From Symbiodinium natans (lineage: Eukaryota > Sar > Dinophyceae > Suessiales > Symbiodiniaceae), in the NCBI GenBank assembly GCA_905221605.1, contig CAJNDS010000935.1:100001-164000 (forward strand): 64,000 bases of DNA, written 5' to 3'. Below the pieces are notes generated by a model. It made no database searches, had not been told where the DNA came from, and saw nothing but the letters and a program-made list of their open reading frames with translations. Both the position numbers and the translations under genes were made by a program. Below are positions 52,767-61,159 of this stretch, in pieces; position 1 is the stretch's first letter, and the number at the start of each line of letters is the position of its first letter.

Positions 52767-53410
52767 CTCCCTCCCACACCTAGGATCTGGGCGATCTTCC
52801 GCATCGTGGGCCGGGTCGGACGCCTCAACGCGAACGCGATTTGGGGGTTTCCGAAATTAGGGGTACCTTACTGCTTGGAGGTTAAACCCGCATGTGGGTA
52901 GTTTCGCAACATTCAGACTCTAGGGTTTATGGTCTCGGGTTTAGGAGGATTGGGGGCGCCACTTTTCCTGGGGTTTTCGTATCATGAGGACAAGCATATA
53001 TATATATATATACATACAGAGGGATAAATAGATAGATCTATAATATATATATATACACATGTGTTTAATATGTACATCTATAATCTTTTTGTATGTATTT
53101 ATATCGGAGGCCCAAGCGAATGGGGGGCGGGGGCGCAATACCCTGGAATTGGCGGGACAGCCTAAAATGGAACTGCCAGCTCCTACTTTGGGTTTAGGGT
53201 TTAGGGTTTAGGGTTTAGGGTTTAGGGCTTAGGGTTTAGGCTCCTACTTCTGATTCTGAGCATAACCTCGGGAACAAAAACACCTGGAACAACACGCAGA
53301 GCGGCTCCAGATGTGAACCCTAAACCCTAAACCCTATAACCCCACAACCCCATATACCCCATAACCCTAAGCTTTTGAACGCGGCGGTGCGAGGCACCTA
53401 ACTCCACTTA

Positions 53411-54213
53411 GTGGCAGGAAAGAGTGTCCGGTACCTCATAAGGTACGTCATGCTACTTATGAGCATAACCTCGGGGTCTCACAGAAGCACGGTTCTGCTC
53501 CTGAGAGCCCAGCATTCTGCTGAGGATCGTACATTACATGTGAAGGACGCACAGCAACATCACAAACTACAAACAGAACGAGTGCGAGCAGCAAGCAGCT
53601 ATGTGCAGCCTACCTACCCCGCGAGGCCAAAAGCACTGTACAGCTACCTGGCACTCGCCCATCCCCTTCGTGGAAACACCACGAATCACGTTTCAGAACA
53701 ACCCTAAGTGTGACAGATGGAGAGCCCCGACACCAGTGGCTGCCCTAGCATCCAAGGAACAGCCGAATGCGGCAGAGGAGCCGAGCCAAAAAGCCCGCCA
53801 CTCCCCAGCCACCGCTCCCGGCGTCCAGCAGACACTGGACCCAGCTGCCCGTGCAATATGTACAGGCCGTAGGCTCAGAAACAACCCCGGAATTCGGGGA
53901 TATGCTCTACCCTGCCAGAATTGGAAGATTTGGGTTGCGAGTGCACGCTGCTAAGACGACCAACGGCGGGCGCATCGGCATCCACTTTTTCGCAGAACGC
54001 TTCAAAGCGTCCCAGCTATCCTTCCTTGTTCCTGAGACTCATCGCTGGCCACCACGTGTCCACAAAGGTGGCTGCGGATTGGCACATTCCCATGAGCGGA
54101 ATGCAGCGACAAACTCATCTCGCTCCTTTACATCCGCGAACCACAGCTCCGAGGTGTCAAAGATCCGGTACCTTCGGGTCGAAATGAACCCTAAAAGGGT
54201 TTATGAACCTTAA
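53411..54213 (+). CDS. Possible gene, frame not resolved
   Basis: 800 bases without telomeric repeats and with overlapping plus-strand open frames of 98, 117 and 148 codons; the longest is 53,767-54,213 (through GRFGLRVHAAKTTNGGRIGI). Likely a coding region with introns or frameshifts. A GGTTCATATACCTTGA...TATAGTAGTATAG element pair follows at 54,195-54,350, with a relative at 49,045. Confidence 0.3.
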
Positions 54214-54466
54214 CAGGAATTATAGTAGTATCCCGAGTCGGGTTTCTGGTTCCTCTAGCTTAATGGGAGTTATCGTAGTATAGGCGGTGTATGACCCCAA
54301 ATGTTTATGGTTCATATACCTTGATAGGAATTATAGTAGTATAGGGTATATGACCCTGACCCTAAACCCTAAACCCAAACCCTGAACCCTGAACCCTGAA
54401 CCCTAAACACTAAACCCTAAACCCTAAACCCTAAACCCTAAACCCTAAACCCTAAACCCAATTTAA

Positions 54467-54558
54467 GGCTTCATGTCGTCCACCAAGGTACATGGCGTCC
54501 CCCCGCTCCACTGAGTAGTGCCGTGAGAGGACCAACTTGTAGAGTGCCTCCTCCTCAC
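54467..54558 (-). CDS. Exon-like segment after a family A element
   Basis: EEEALYKLVLSRHYSVERGD then AMYLGGRHEALNW. Convincing composition; its join to the next upstream exon does not keep phase with the simplest borders. Confidence 0.45.
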
Positions 54559-54690
54559 CTTGAGAGCCCAGGAACCATATCATGATAAGGGTTTAGGGTT
54601 TAGGGTTTAGGTTTAGGGTTTAGGGCTGGCTACTTTACACGGGAACCCTGAAACAGCAAAAGGGCAAAAGGGTACGGCTGGGCTACCACG
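54559..54690. mobile_element. TIR element, family A, with internal telomeric repeats
   Basis: Ends CTTGAGAGCCCAGGAACC and ACGGCTGGGCTACCACG; telomeric units at 54,588-54,630 inside. Lies between two exon-like segments. Confidence 0.7.
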
Positions 54691-54699
54691 TCACACCTC

Positions 54700-54785
54700 T
54701 TGGCATAGAATTTCATGCCTTCAACCAGAGGAATCCAGCCATCGGCTCCCTTGAAGTGGATACGGCCAACTACCTCAAAAGAGGA
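54700..54785 (-). CDS. Exon-like segment before a family A element
   Basis: EVVGRIHFKGADGWIPLVEG then MKFYAKR, donor AAGAG|GTGTGA. Upstream (54,797-54,900) are GT/CA microsatellites and, at 54,900-55,032, an AAAT-type microsatellite. Confidence 0.45.
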
Positions 54786-54972
54786 TAAAAGAAGGGTGTG
54801 TGTGTGTGTGTGTGTGTGTTTTTTTGCTAAAGGGTTTCTAAGGGAACCTAAACCCCTGCAACACACACACACACACAAAAGAAAAAAACACACATAAACA
54901 AAAAAAAATAAATAAATATAAATATAAATAGAAATACAAATACAAATACAAATATGAATACAAATATGAATA

Positions 54973-55013
<41 letters not shown>

Positions 55014-55066
55014 ATATATATATATATATAAGGAAATAAGGGCGCTTTTGTGGGCATCCCAGCTAC

Positions 55067-55185
55067 AAACTCCTTGTAGCGCCCCCGCGCAACCCCTGGC
55101 CCCCGCACTTCCAGCACGTCCACGGAGTCACCCAGGCGAAGGGTGCCCCTCCCTTCGCTGCAGTCGCTTGAAGCGAAGACAATAC
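55067..55185 (-). CDS. MOSC-like C-terminal segment
   Basis: After CCTAG| the frame reads IVFASSDCSEGRGTLRLGDS then VDVLEVRGPGVARGRYKEF. Joined in phase to 55,347-55,390 (...NPEKALSPLFG) it gives LFG-x-GTLRLGD-x-V-D-V-L, matching the end of MOSC domains (mARC and molybdenum-cofactor sulfurase families). The assignment is from memory of the family pattern; the Cys of the active site is not in these exons. Confidence 0.35.
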
Positions 55186-55346
55186 CTAGGCCCCAAAGGG
55201 TTTAGGGTTTAGGACCCAGAGTAAGCTAGGAATGAAAAGAAACAAAGGTGCCCTTCAGGCTTACCTAACCCTAAACCCTAAACCCGAAACCCGAAACCCA
55301 AACCATAAACCCTAAACCCTAAACCCTAACCCCCCCCCCCCCCCCC

Positions 55347-55390
55347 CAAACAAGGGACTGAGGGCCTTCTCTGGATTCACAAGGATTGCC
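55347..55390 (-). CDS. Short exon-like segment, possible MOSC part
   Basis: After CCAACAG| reads AILVNPEKALSPLFG up to a G/C run. A phase-1 join to 55,185 works. Another exon-like piece upstream at about 55,505-55,588 reads ATKERSGPQTDLPGRYQIAE. Confidence 0.3.
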
Positions 55391-55807
55391 CTGTTGGGAA
55401 CCGAATCCCCGTCCCCCCACCCCCCCCCCCCCCCCCCCCCCCCGGGCCAAAACCCTAAACCCTGAGCCCTAACCCCTGGACCCTAAACCCTAAACCCGTC
55501 CTAGATACTGTGCTGACTGTGGTTCAACCGCTCGGCGATCTGGTAGCGACCGGGGAGATCTGTCTGGGGTCCCGACCTCTCCTTGGTGGCCCCTAAACCC
55601 TAAACCCTAAACCTTGTGTTTTCAAATAAATAACAAGTAGGTTGCCCAGCAAGCGAACGAACATGTACCATGTTTTGATTGGTTTCTTAGGGAACCTGAA
55701 ACCCCCCGTGTACCTAACCCGAACCCCTAACACCCAAAACCCTAAACCCTAAACCGGGAACCGTGTACCAAAAATAGGGGACAAGGGCACCACAATGGCT
55801 AGCAAGT

Positions 55808-56671
55808 CTCTTGGCAAACTGTCAGTTCGAGGGCGCCAGCGTCCTTGTTTCCCCAATTCTCAAGCTGCCTGTGATGAGGGTCCTTCACCCAGGAGTAACC
55901 TAGGAATAACAAATGGGTTATAAGGGGACCTCAGCCCCAAAATAGAGAGAACAAGGGCCTGCGTCCTAGTGCGGGTCCTTCAAGCCCCCATAGCGCACCA
56001 AGTCAACATCACCGATGAAGATGTGAAGCTCGTCATTCATGGAAGGGCCAAGGTCTCGCTGCTCCATGGTGACCGTCACCCAATCACCCTCCCACCTACA
56101 AGCCTGATAGCTTTCATACTCCCCCCGGTGCTCCAACTGGCATTTCACGGGCCCGGAGAAAGTGGTCTGCACAGTTGGCATGAGCACCATTTGCAGTGGC
56201 TCTCCGGTGGAGCAGAACTCCACTCTGCCATCAACCTGCCTGACCTCGCAGGCCACTCTATGCTCAAAACCCTAAACCCTAAACCCTAAAGCCTAAAGCC
56301 TAAACTCTAAACCCTATAACCTAAACCCCGACCTCGTAGGTCACTTCATCCTCATCTCCCAAAGCAGCACAGCTGCTCGTGCGAAAGAAGCGAAGGCGCG
56401 CCGCCTTCACACCCCTGGATGCGGCCGCCCGGGCTCGCAGGTCTTTGATGGACATCCTCTACGAATTGCTTAAGAACGAAAAATAAAAAATATTCTTCCT
56501 TTATTAAGGGTAATGTAGGGGATTGCTTTTTTTAAATTCTATTGGGGTTCTTAAGCAAATAGTAGTCCTGGGTGCAAAGGACTCCACGAAGTCGCAGCTC
56601 TCGCCGGACAAGCCGATGAAACGCGTGCGCTGCGTTTTGGACACGTGGCCGAGCTGCGAGTTGTCGGCCAT
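55808..56671 (-). CDS. Four-exon gene whose introns are elements or telomeric repeats
   Basis: ATG at 56,669-56,671. Exon 1 56,568-56,671 (MADNSQLGHVSKTQRTRFIG...), exon 2 56,333-56,456 (MSIKDLRARAAASRG...), exon 3 55,978-56,244 (VRQVDGRVEFCSTGEPLQMV..., ...LHIFIGDVDLVRYGGLK), exon 4 from 55,882 (DPHHRQLENWGNKDAGALEL...). All three joins keep the frame for 190 codons. Intron 1 is a family C element (111 nt, GA-AG, AGGA at both borders); intron 2 is mostly telomeric (88 nt, GT-AG, CGAGGTC at both borders); intron 3 is a family D element (95 nt, GA-AG, TGAAGGACCC at both borders). Product not recognised; the possible MOSC exons downstream may belong to the same gene. Confidence 0.6.
55883..55977. 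mobile_element. Family D element acting as intron 3
   Basis: Contains AGTAACCTAGGAATAACAAA and AAGGGCCTGCGTCC. The ten-base direct repeat TGAAGGACCC looks like a target-site duplication that also supplies the AG acceptor. Confidence 0.65.
56245..56332 (-). other. Telomeric-repeat intron (88 nt)
   Basis: Sense borders CGAG|GTCGGGGTTTAGG and CCTGCGAG|GTCAGG; about two thirds of it is TTTAGGG or TTTAGGC units. Confidence 0.55.
56457..56567. mobile_element. Family C element acting as intron 1
   Basis: ATTTGCTTAAGAACCCC and GTTCTTAAGCAAT ends just inside the inferred splice borders. Confidence 0.65.
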
Positions 56672-57157
56672 TGCGACTATCAACGATGCTGACCTAGGCG
56701 GGCCCTTCAGACCTAGCATTAGAATGGGTGCCCCTTTTTTTGCTTAAAGGGGTTTGTAAAGGAACCTAAACCCCCCCAAAAAAGGGAAGGGCATCCTTAA
56801 AACCCTCAGAAAAAATGTTCCTGAATAGGAACCCTCTTAAGCCAAATAAGGGAAGATGTAAAACATCCCCAGAGGGCCTACCTAGTGTCACCTTGAACCA
56901 AGACAAGGAAGAGAGAGCCGTTCAGATGCTAAGAACACGATGCGAATACTTAAGGGGGCTCAACCCTCGAATCGGCGCCCGGCGCGCCACGAACACAAAG
57001 CACACCCTAAACCCTAAACCCTAAACCCTAAACCCTAAACCCTAAACCCTAAACCCTAAACTCTAAACCCTAAACCCTAAACCCTAAACCGCACGGAATG
57101 GGGGACCATGAATTGAAACCTTACCTGGGGCTTAATTACAAGGTTTAGGGTTTTGGA

Positions 57158-57227
57158 GGTGGCTGAAACGCTGCGAAAACTTCTTCGGAAGCTCGGCCTA
57201 AGCAGTGGCCCGTAGTTCTACGCCTTC
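57158..57227 (+). CDS. Terminal exon-like segment
   Basis: GGGTTTTGGAG| then VAETLRKLLRKLGLSSGP and TAG. Helical and basic. A plus frame at 56,880-57,000 (LNQDKEERAVQMLRTRCEYL) may be its upstream neighbour, with the telomeric block 57,003-57,090 between. Confidence 0.4.
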
Positions 57228-57409
57228 CTCACAACAAAAACCTCAGCCCCACTTCTTGGCTCACCCTAAACCCTAAACCCTAAACCCCAAACCCCAAACC
57301 CCTCTTTTCTTGGCTGACATGGCCTTTGGGTCTGTGGGGGTCAGGGGCCATAGAGCAGCGGTTGCATTCTTGGCTGTTGAGGTGATGAACTGAACAAACA
57401 ATGTCTACT

Positions 57410-57660
57410 CCTAGACCCAGCAGTATCATAGGAATAAAAAGGGAGCCCTTTTGGGTCTTAAGGGGATTACAAGGGAACCCCAACCCCAAAAAAAGGAAAT
57501 AAGGGCCTACTCCGGGTTCTAGGCTCTTCGGGTAGTTACATGGTCCCTTACCAGCCCTGAAAAGGGGACCCTCAAATACCGTGTAAAACCCAAGGGCCCA
57601 TACATCAGAACCCTTTAAAGGTAAGGGACCACATTTCGGGCCCGTATAACTACCCTTAGA
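57410..57660. mobile_element. Adjacent TIR elements, family D then E
   Basis: 57,410-57,529: AGTATCATAGGAATAAAAAG...AAGGGCCTACTCCGGG (family D). 57,534-57,660: GGTAGTTACATGGTCCCTTA...AAGGGACCACATT...GTATAACTACC (family E), with clean inverted ends. Confidence 0.7.
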
Positions 57661-57902
57661 GTCTACCAGACCCAGGTTGAAATATGACATGTGGGGGTTG
57701 AAGGGCCCCTAGACCCGAAACAGGTGAAAAGAAGCGGATCGCACAGAGGTATTGTAGGTAACACAGGAGCCTAGGTCAATACTATGCCCTGTCATCCCTT
57801 TGTCACTGGAAAGATAGCAGACTCTTAGCAGACTGCACACTCACGAAAAAAACCATTCAGATTCCAACGGCCCCTAAACCCTAAACCCTAAACCCTAAAC
57901 CC

Positions 57903-58052
57903 TAAAATCGTCAGCAAGCATGCTTGGGGCTCCACGACCCGCAGCGCCCGGTCGGCCAGGCAGCACCTGGCTTCAAAGAACCCATGGTGGGTTTTGTAAG
58001 AAGACCTTAGGTACTGAAAATTGGGATGATCTTCCCGAAGCACTAAAAACGC
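57903..58052 (-). CDS. Exon of about 50 codons, unknown
   Basis: AFLVLREDHPNFQYLRSSYK then THHGFFEARCCLADRALRVV and EPQACLLTIL. Among the most protein-like short frames in the window. It lies between two CCCTAAA blocks, which read TTTAGGG in its sense and could be introns on both sides. Confidence 0.5.
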
Positions 58053-58199
58053 AAAACCCTAAACCCTAAACCCTAAACCTTAAACCCTAAACCCTAAACC
58101 CTAAAGCGTGGAATCCCCATCTGGGCGTATGGACCCCATAAACCCTATAAGCCCTAAGACCCCAAAACCCTGTCGGCCCGAAGCCAGGCAACTCCCTGA

Positions 58200-58275
58200 G
58201 CTTAGAGTTTAGGGTTTAGGGTTTAGGGTTTAGGGTTTAGGGTTTAGGGTTTAGGGTTTAGGGTTTAGTGTTTAG
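58200..58275. repeat. Telomeric block, forward
   Basis: About ten units. Further degenerate CCCTAAA sequence occupies 58,490-58,700. Confidence 0.9.
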
Positions 58276-58711
58276 CGTGTAGGGTTTAGGGTTACGGGTT
58301 TAGGGCTTAGGTTTCCGGGTTTAGGGATTCATGATATGTAAAGGTAGTGAAGGTGATATTGAGGGGGAGGGGGGGAACCTTCTAGGGCTGCGACCTTTGG
58401 GGGTACAACCTTTGGCACTGAGGTCCCCCCCCCCCCCCCCCCCCCCCCCCATTGAGGCCAGTTTATGCCCCAACTGCAACAGCCCTAAACCCTAAACCCT
58501 AAACCCTAATGGACCCTAAACCCTAAACCCTAACGTCCAAAACCCTGAACCGTTAAGTCCTAAACCCTGAACCGTTAAGTCCTGAGCCCTAAACCCTAAA
58601 CCCTAAACCCTAAACCCCCAAACCCTAAACCCTAAACCCCCAAACCCCACACCCTAACCCCCAAACCCTACACCCTAAACCCAAACCTTAAACCCTAAAC
58701 CCCGCACCCTA

Positions 58712-58790
58712 AACCTTTTCGGAGGCAACCCGAGTCCCGGGCAAGACGCGCTCGGATCCGCGCTGGACCCCCAAGTCGACCCCTCCGCGC
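58712..58790 (-). CDS. Exon-like segment, telomeric donor
   Basis: AEGSTWGSSADPSASCPGLG then LPPK, donor AAAAG|GTTTAGGG. Last exon-like host sequence before the boundary. Confidence 0.3.
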
Positions 58791-58904
58791 TTAGGGTTTG
58801 GGGTTTAGGGTTTAAGTTTAGGGTGCGCCGACCCTGGCGGCGTGTTGGATGGGAAAAGGAGGTGAAAACCTCCCTCTTTCCCTCCTTACCCCCCCAAAAC
58901 CCCA

Positions 58905-59033
58905 GGACAGGGTTCCCCCCCCTACCCCCCCCCCCTACCCGCCCCCTACCCCCCCCCCCACCCCTTACCCCCACCCCCCCCAACCCCCCCCCCCCCCCCC
59001 CCCCCACCACCCCCCGCCACCCCCCCCCAAAAA
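58905..59033. repeat. Poly-C tract at the composition boundary
   Basis: Long C runs broken by single A and T, ending CCCCCCCCAAAAAAATTAG. GC-rich telomere-bearing DNA lies to the left, very AT-rich DNA to the right. Confidence 0.9.
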
Positions 59034-59094
59034 AATTAGTAATAGGGGGATTCTCAGGCTTCCGCCACAGGCGCCCACATATCAATTTATACAA

Positions 59095-59470
59095 TTAACC
59101 TTATTCGTTTTATCATACCTATAATTTAAAATCTACAAAAAATCATTTTATCAACCTTTTTCATTTCATAAAATAATTTTTCTAGGGCTTTTTATTTTAA
59201 GTCTTAATTTATTACAATTATTTTTTAATGTTTAATCTTATTCATTATTTTTATGAAAAATTACCTTATTCATTTTCCCATTTTTGAAAATTACCTTATT
59301 CATTATTTTTTCACAAAATTTTTCAGATTTTCAAAAATCTCATATTTCAATTTTCGGCGGGGCTTCTGGGGTTGATTGACCTCTTATTCATTATATAAAA
59401 TTATTTTTTCAACATTTTGATAATTTATGCCTAAAATATTACATTTTTTATATATCTACCTTATTCATAA
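59095..59470. repeat. Six dispersed (A)CCTTATTCAT motifs
   Basis: Near 59,097, 59,235, 59,262, 59,292, 59,379 and 59,457; all in the same orientation, in poly-T/A-rich non-coding DNA at the outer edge of the element. Candidate terminal or replication-related repeats. Confidence 0.6.
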
Positions 59471-59533
59471 TTTCAGGGATTATCATAATTCCTAGTTTTC
59501 TGGGGAGTTTTAGGTTCTAACGTTTTATCAAAT

Positions 59534-59558
59534 ATTCATAATAAATTTTATTATGAAT
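59534..59558. terminator. 12-bp perfect hairpin 3' of the zinc-finger gene
   Basis: ATTCATAATAAA and its exact inverse separated by one base. Lies 30 bases past the stop of the minus-strand gene, consistent with a transcript 3'-end hairpin. Confidence 0.6.
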
Positions 59559-59587
59559 GTTTGTCGTGGGGTTTTTTGTCTTGAAGG

Positions 59588-59905
59588 TTAATTAATTTCA
59601 GTATTGTTTTTATTATGAAAGGCCAGCATTAGTTTTTGATGTTTGTTTGACTCAATATGGCGTTTCATTCTATATTCATGAACTGGACATTTACAATAGA
59701 AACAATCAATGTACATGTCTTTTTTCTTTGCTTTAATTTCTTCTTTATGTTCTTGATAATATTGTTTGTTATATGCATTGACTTGTTCCTTATGTCGTTG
59801 TCTGTATGTGTGTTGATGGTTTATACATTGCTGACATAGTTGTCTACCTTCTATAAACCAATCTAATGGTCTTAACTGTCTACATTTAGGACATTCTTTT
59901 TCCAT
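59588..59905 (-). CDS. Viral-type zinc-finger protein, 105 aa
   Basis: ATG at 59,905. Cys5, Cys8, Cys24 and Cys27 form a CxxC...CxxC zinc ribbon; a Tyr/Lys/Glu-rich helix (YYQEHKEEIKAKKK) follows; then Cys68, Cys71, His83 and His89 form a C2H2-like finger. This architecture is common in short proteins of large DNA viruses and polinton-like viruses, usually of unknown role, presumably DNA binding. Transcribed away from the 22-bp array and the rightward genes. Confidence 0.75.
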   Translation of the reverse strand: MEKECPKCRQLRPLDWFIEGRQLCQQCINHQHTYRQRHKEQVNAYNKQYYQEHKEEIKAKKKDMYIDCFYCKCPVHEYRMKRHIESNKHQKLMLAFHNKNNTEIN

Positions 59906-60079
59906 ATTGTTTCAAGGTGGTTTTTTCTTTATATGTATTCAGGATGGTTTTAATTATTACAACCATTTAATAAATCATTCAAATAGTTTGTTAGTTCATC
60001 ATCAGTATTCACAGAACGGGGTATCAGTATTTTTTAACTGCTTCAATATACTATCAGTGTTTGGTCATTTGTTCTTGCT

Positions 60080-60285
60080 ACTGCCAGTAGTAGGTTGTAA
60101 CACTGACAGTTGGCAGTTGTAATACTGCCAGTAGTTGGTTGTAATACTACCAGTAGTTGGTTGTAATACTGCCAGTAGTTAGTTGTAATACTGCCAGTTG
60201 GCAGTTGTAATACTGACAGTTGGCAGTTGTAATACTGACAGTTGGCAGTTGTAATACTGACAGTTGGCAGTTGTAATACTGACTA
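60080..60285. repeat. 22-bp iteron-like tandem array
   Basis: About nine units starting TTGTAATACTG, in two versions (ACAGTTGGCAG or CCAGTAGTTGG). One unit holds the perfect palindrome CTGCCAGTTGGCAG. Sits between divergent genes, so it could be an origin, a shared operator or a recombination-prone repeat. Confidence 0.85.
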
Positions 60286-60334
60286 CTACCTATAGAATGT
60301 TTGAAAATGTTTCCATCAAATAAAAAGGAGTGCC

Positions 60335-60396
60335 TAGCCCCAGCCCAGCCCCCAAAGGGTCTTAAAGGGAAGCCCCCCTTAAGAGGTAAGGAGCCT
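60335..60396 (+). promoter_or_regulatory. GC-rich leader module, copy 1
   Basis: AGCCCCAGCC, AAAGGGTCTTAAAGGGAAGC, CCCCC and TTAA(G)AGG lead directly to the ATG at 60,397. Striking in DNA that is otherwise mostly A and T. Repeated before the next gene. Confidence 0.7.
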
Positions 60397-60741
60397 ATGA
60401 CCGAGCAACCCGAACAGGTAAAATATTATAATCGTCTTTTAGACTATGATGATGAAGACCACCCCATTTATTGTATGATTTGTAATGATAAGAAGAAACA
60501 TTTAAACAATTCAATACAAGTTTTACCAGAACATACAATACAAAATATTGTATATTTCATTGGTTGTAATTTTTGTAAGAAAACCTTTGAAGGTTGTGAT
60601 TTATGTGATGAAATAGAAGCACTAAAAAAACAGCGGAATAAAAAAGATGCAAGAAGACAACTAGAAATGAAAGTAGACAGAATATCACAGGAACGAGAAC
60701 AAATATATGATGAACACGATGAAAACAATTTCACATACTAA
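60397..60741 (+). CDS. Cys-rich small protein, 114 aa, unknown
   Basis: ATG 60,397 is preferred over the in-frame ATG at 60,307 because the GC-rich leader shared with the next gene ends exactly here. Starts MTEQPEQVKYYNRLLDYDDE. Three CxxC pairs (Cys26/29, 57/60, 67/70) suggest one or two zinc sites; the C-terminal half is a charged helix (KKQRNKKDARRQLEMKVDRI). Not recognised as a known family. Confidence 0.75.
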   Translation: MTEQPEQVKYYNRLLDYDDEDHPIYCMICNDKKKHLNNSIQVLPEHTIQNIVYFIGCNFCKKTFEGCDLCDEIEALKKQRNKKDARRQLEMKVDRISQEREQIYDEHDENNFTY

Positions 60742-60746
60742 TTAAG

Positions 60747-60771
60747 TTTTATAATAACATATATTATAAAA
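60747..60771. terminator. 9-bp hairpin after the Cys-rich gene
   Basis: TTTTATAAT and ATTATAAAA around a seven-base loop, six bases after the stop codon. Confidence 0.55.
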
Positions 60772-60796
60772 CCTAATTTTATATTTTTAAGGCGGT

Positions 60797-60853
60797 GCCC
60801 CCGCCGAGCCCCAGCCCCCTAAAGGGTCTTAAAGGGAAGCCCCCTTAAAGGGT
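60797..60853 (+). promoter_or_regulatory. GC-rich leader module, copy 2
   Basis: AGCCCCAGCC, AAAGGGTCTTAAAGGGAAGC, CCCC and TTAAAGGGT, ending at the ATG of the next gene. Nearly identical to 60,335-60,396. TTAAAGGG/CCCCTTAA can pair as a short bulged stem. Confidence 0.7.
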
Positions 60854-61159
60854 ATGGAGCCAGACCCCAGAAAACCCGACTTAAAGGGAGAAACCCTATA
60901 TTATTATATGGAAGATACATTAAAAAAATCCGTCATGAAATATGTTTTATCTTCAAAAATAGGTGAGATTAAAGTTAATGATAAAGGTAAACAATTAAAA
61001 CGAGTAATTATAAATGACAAAGAATACCCATATAATCCATCAAAGCCTTTTACAAAGCGTTTAACAAAGAAACTTAACAAAATATCTAAAACTCCAGAAT
61101 ACAAACGCTTTAAAATATTAAACGACGCTTCTAAAAAATTATGGTTCGTCAAGCTTTAA
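60854..61159 (+). CDS. Lys-rich small protein, 101 aa, unknown
   Basis: Starts MEPDPRKPDLKGETLYYYME and ends with a strongly basic helix-rich tail (KRLTKKLNKISKTPEYKRFK...). It overlaps the polymerase start by 19 bases in another frame, as expected for a compact viral-type operon. A DNA-binding or priming partner of the polymerase is possible, but only position suggests it. Confidence 0.7.
   Translation: MEPDPRKPDLKGETLYYYMEDTLKKSVMKYVLSSKIGEIKVNDKGKQLKRVIINDKEYPYNPSKPFTKRLTKKLNKISKTPEYKRFKILNDASKKLWFVKL

Noticed and set aside
54467-54785. Simple splice join across the family A element at 54,559-54,690
   Set aside because: Both exon-like frames look real, but the direct-repeat borders (AGGTG) give a frame mismatch; the join is left open.
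60080-60285. CRISPR-like short repeats
   Set aside because: Units abut directly with no spacers; no cas genes.
60301-60396. Upstream start of the Cys-rich gene at 60,301 or 60,307
   Set aside because: The first is a TTG, and the GC-rich module shared with the next gene leads to ATG 60,397, which is the better start.
57450-60830. Shared origin of GGGTCTTAA(G/A)GGG in a family D element and in the viral GC-rich leader
   Set aside because: The match is only about 13 bases and could be chance.
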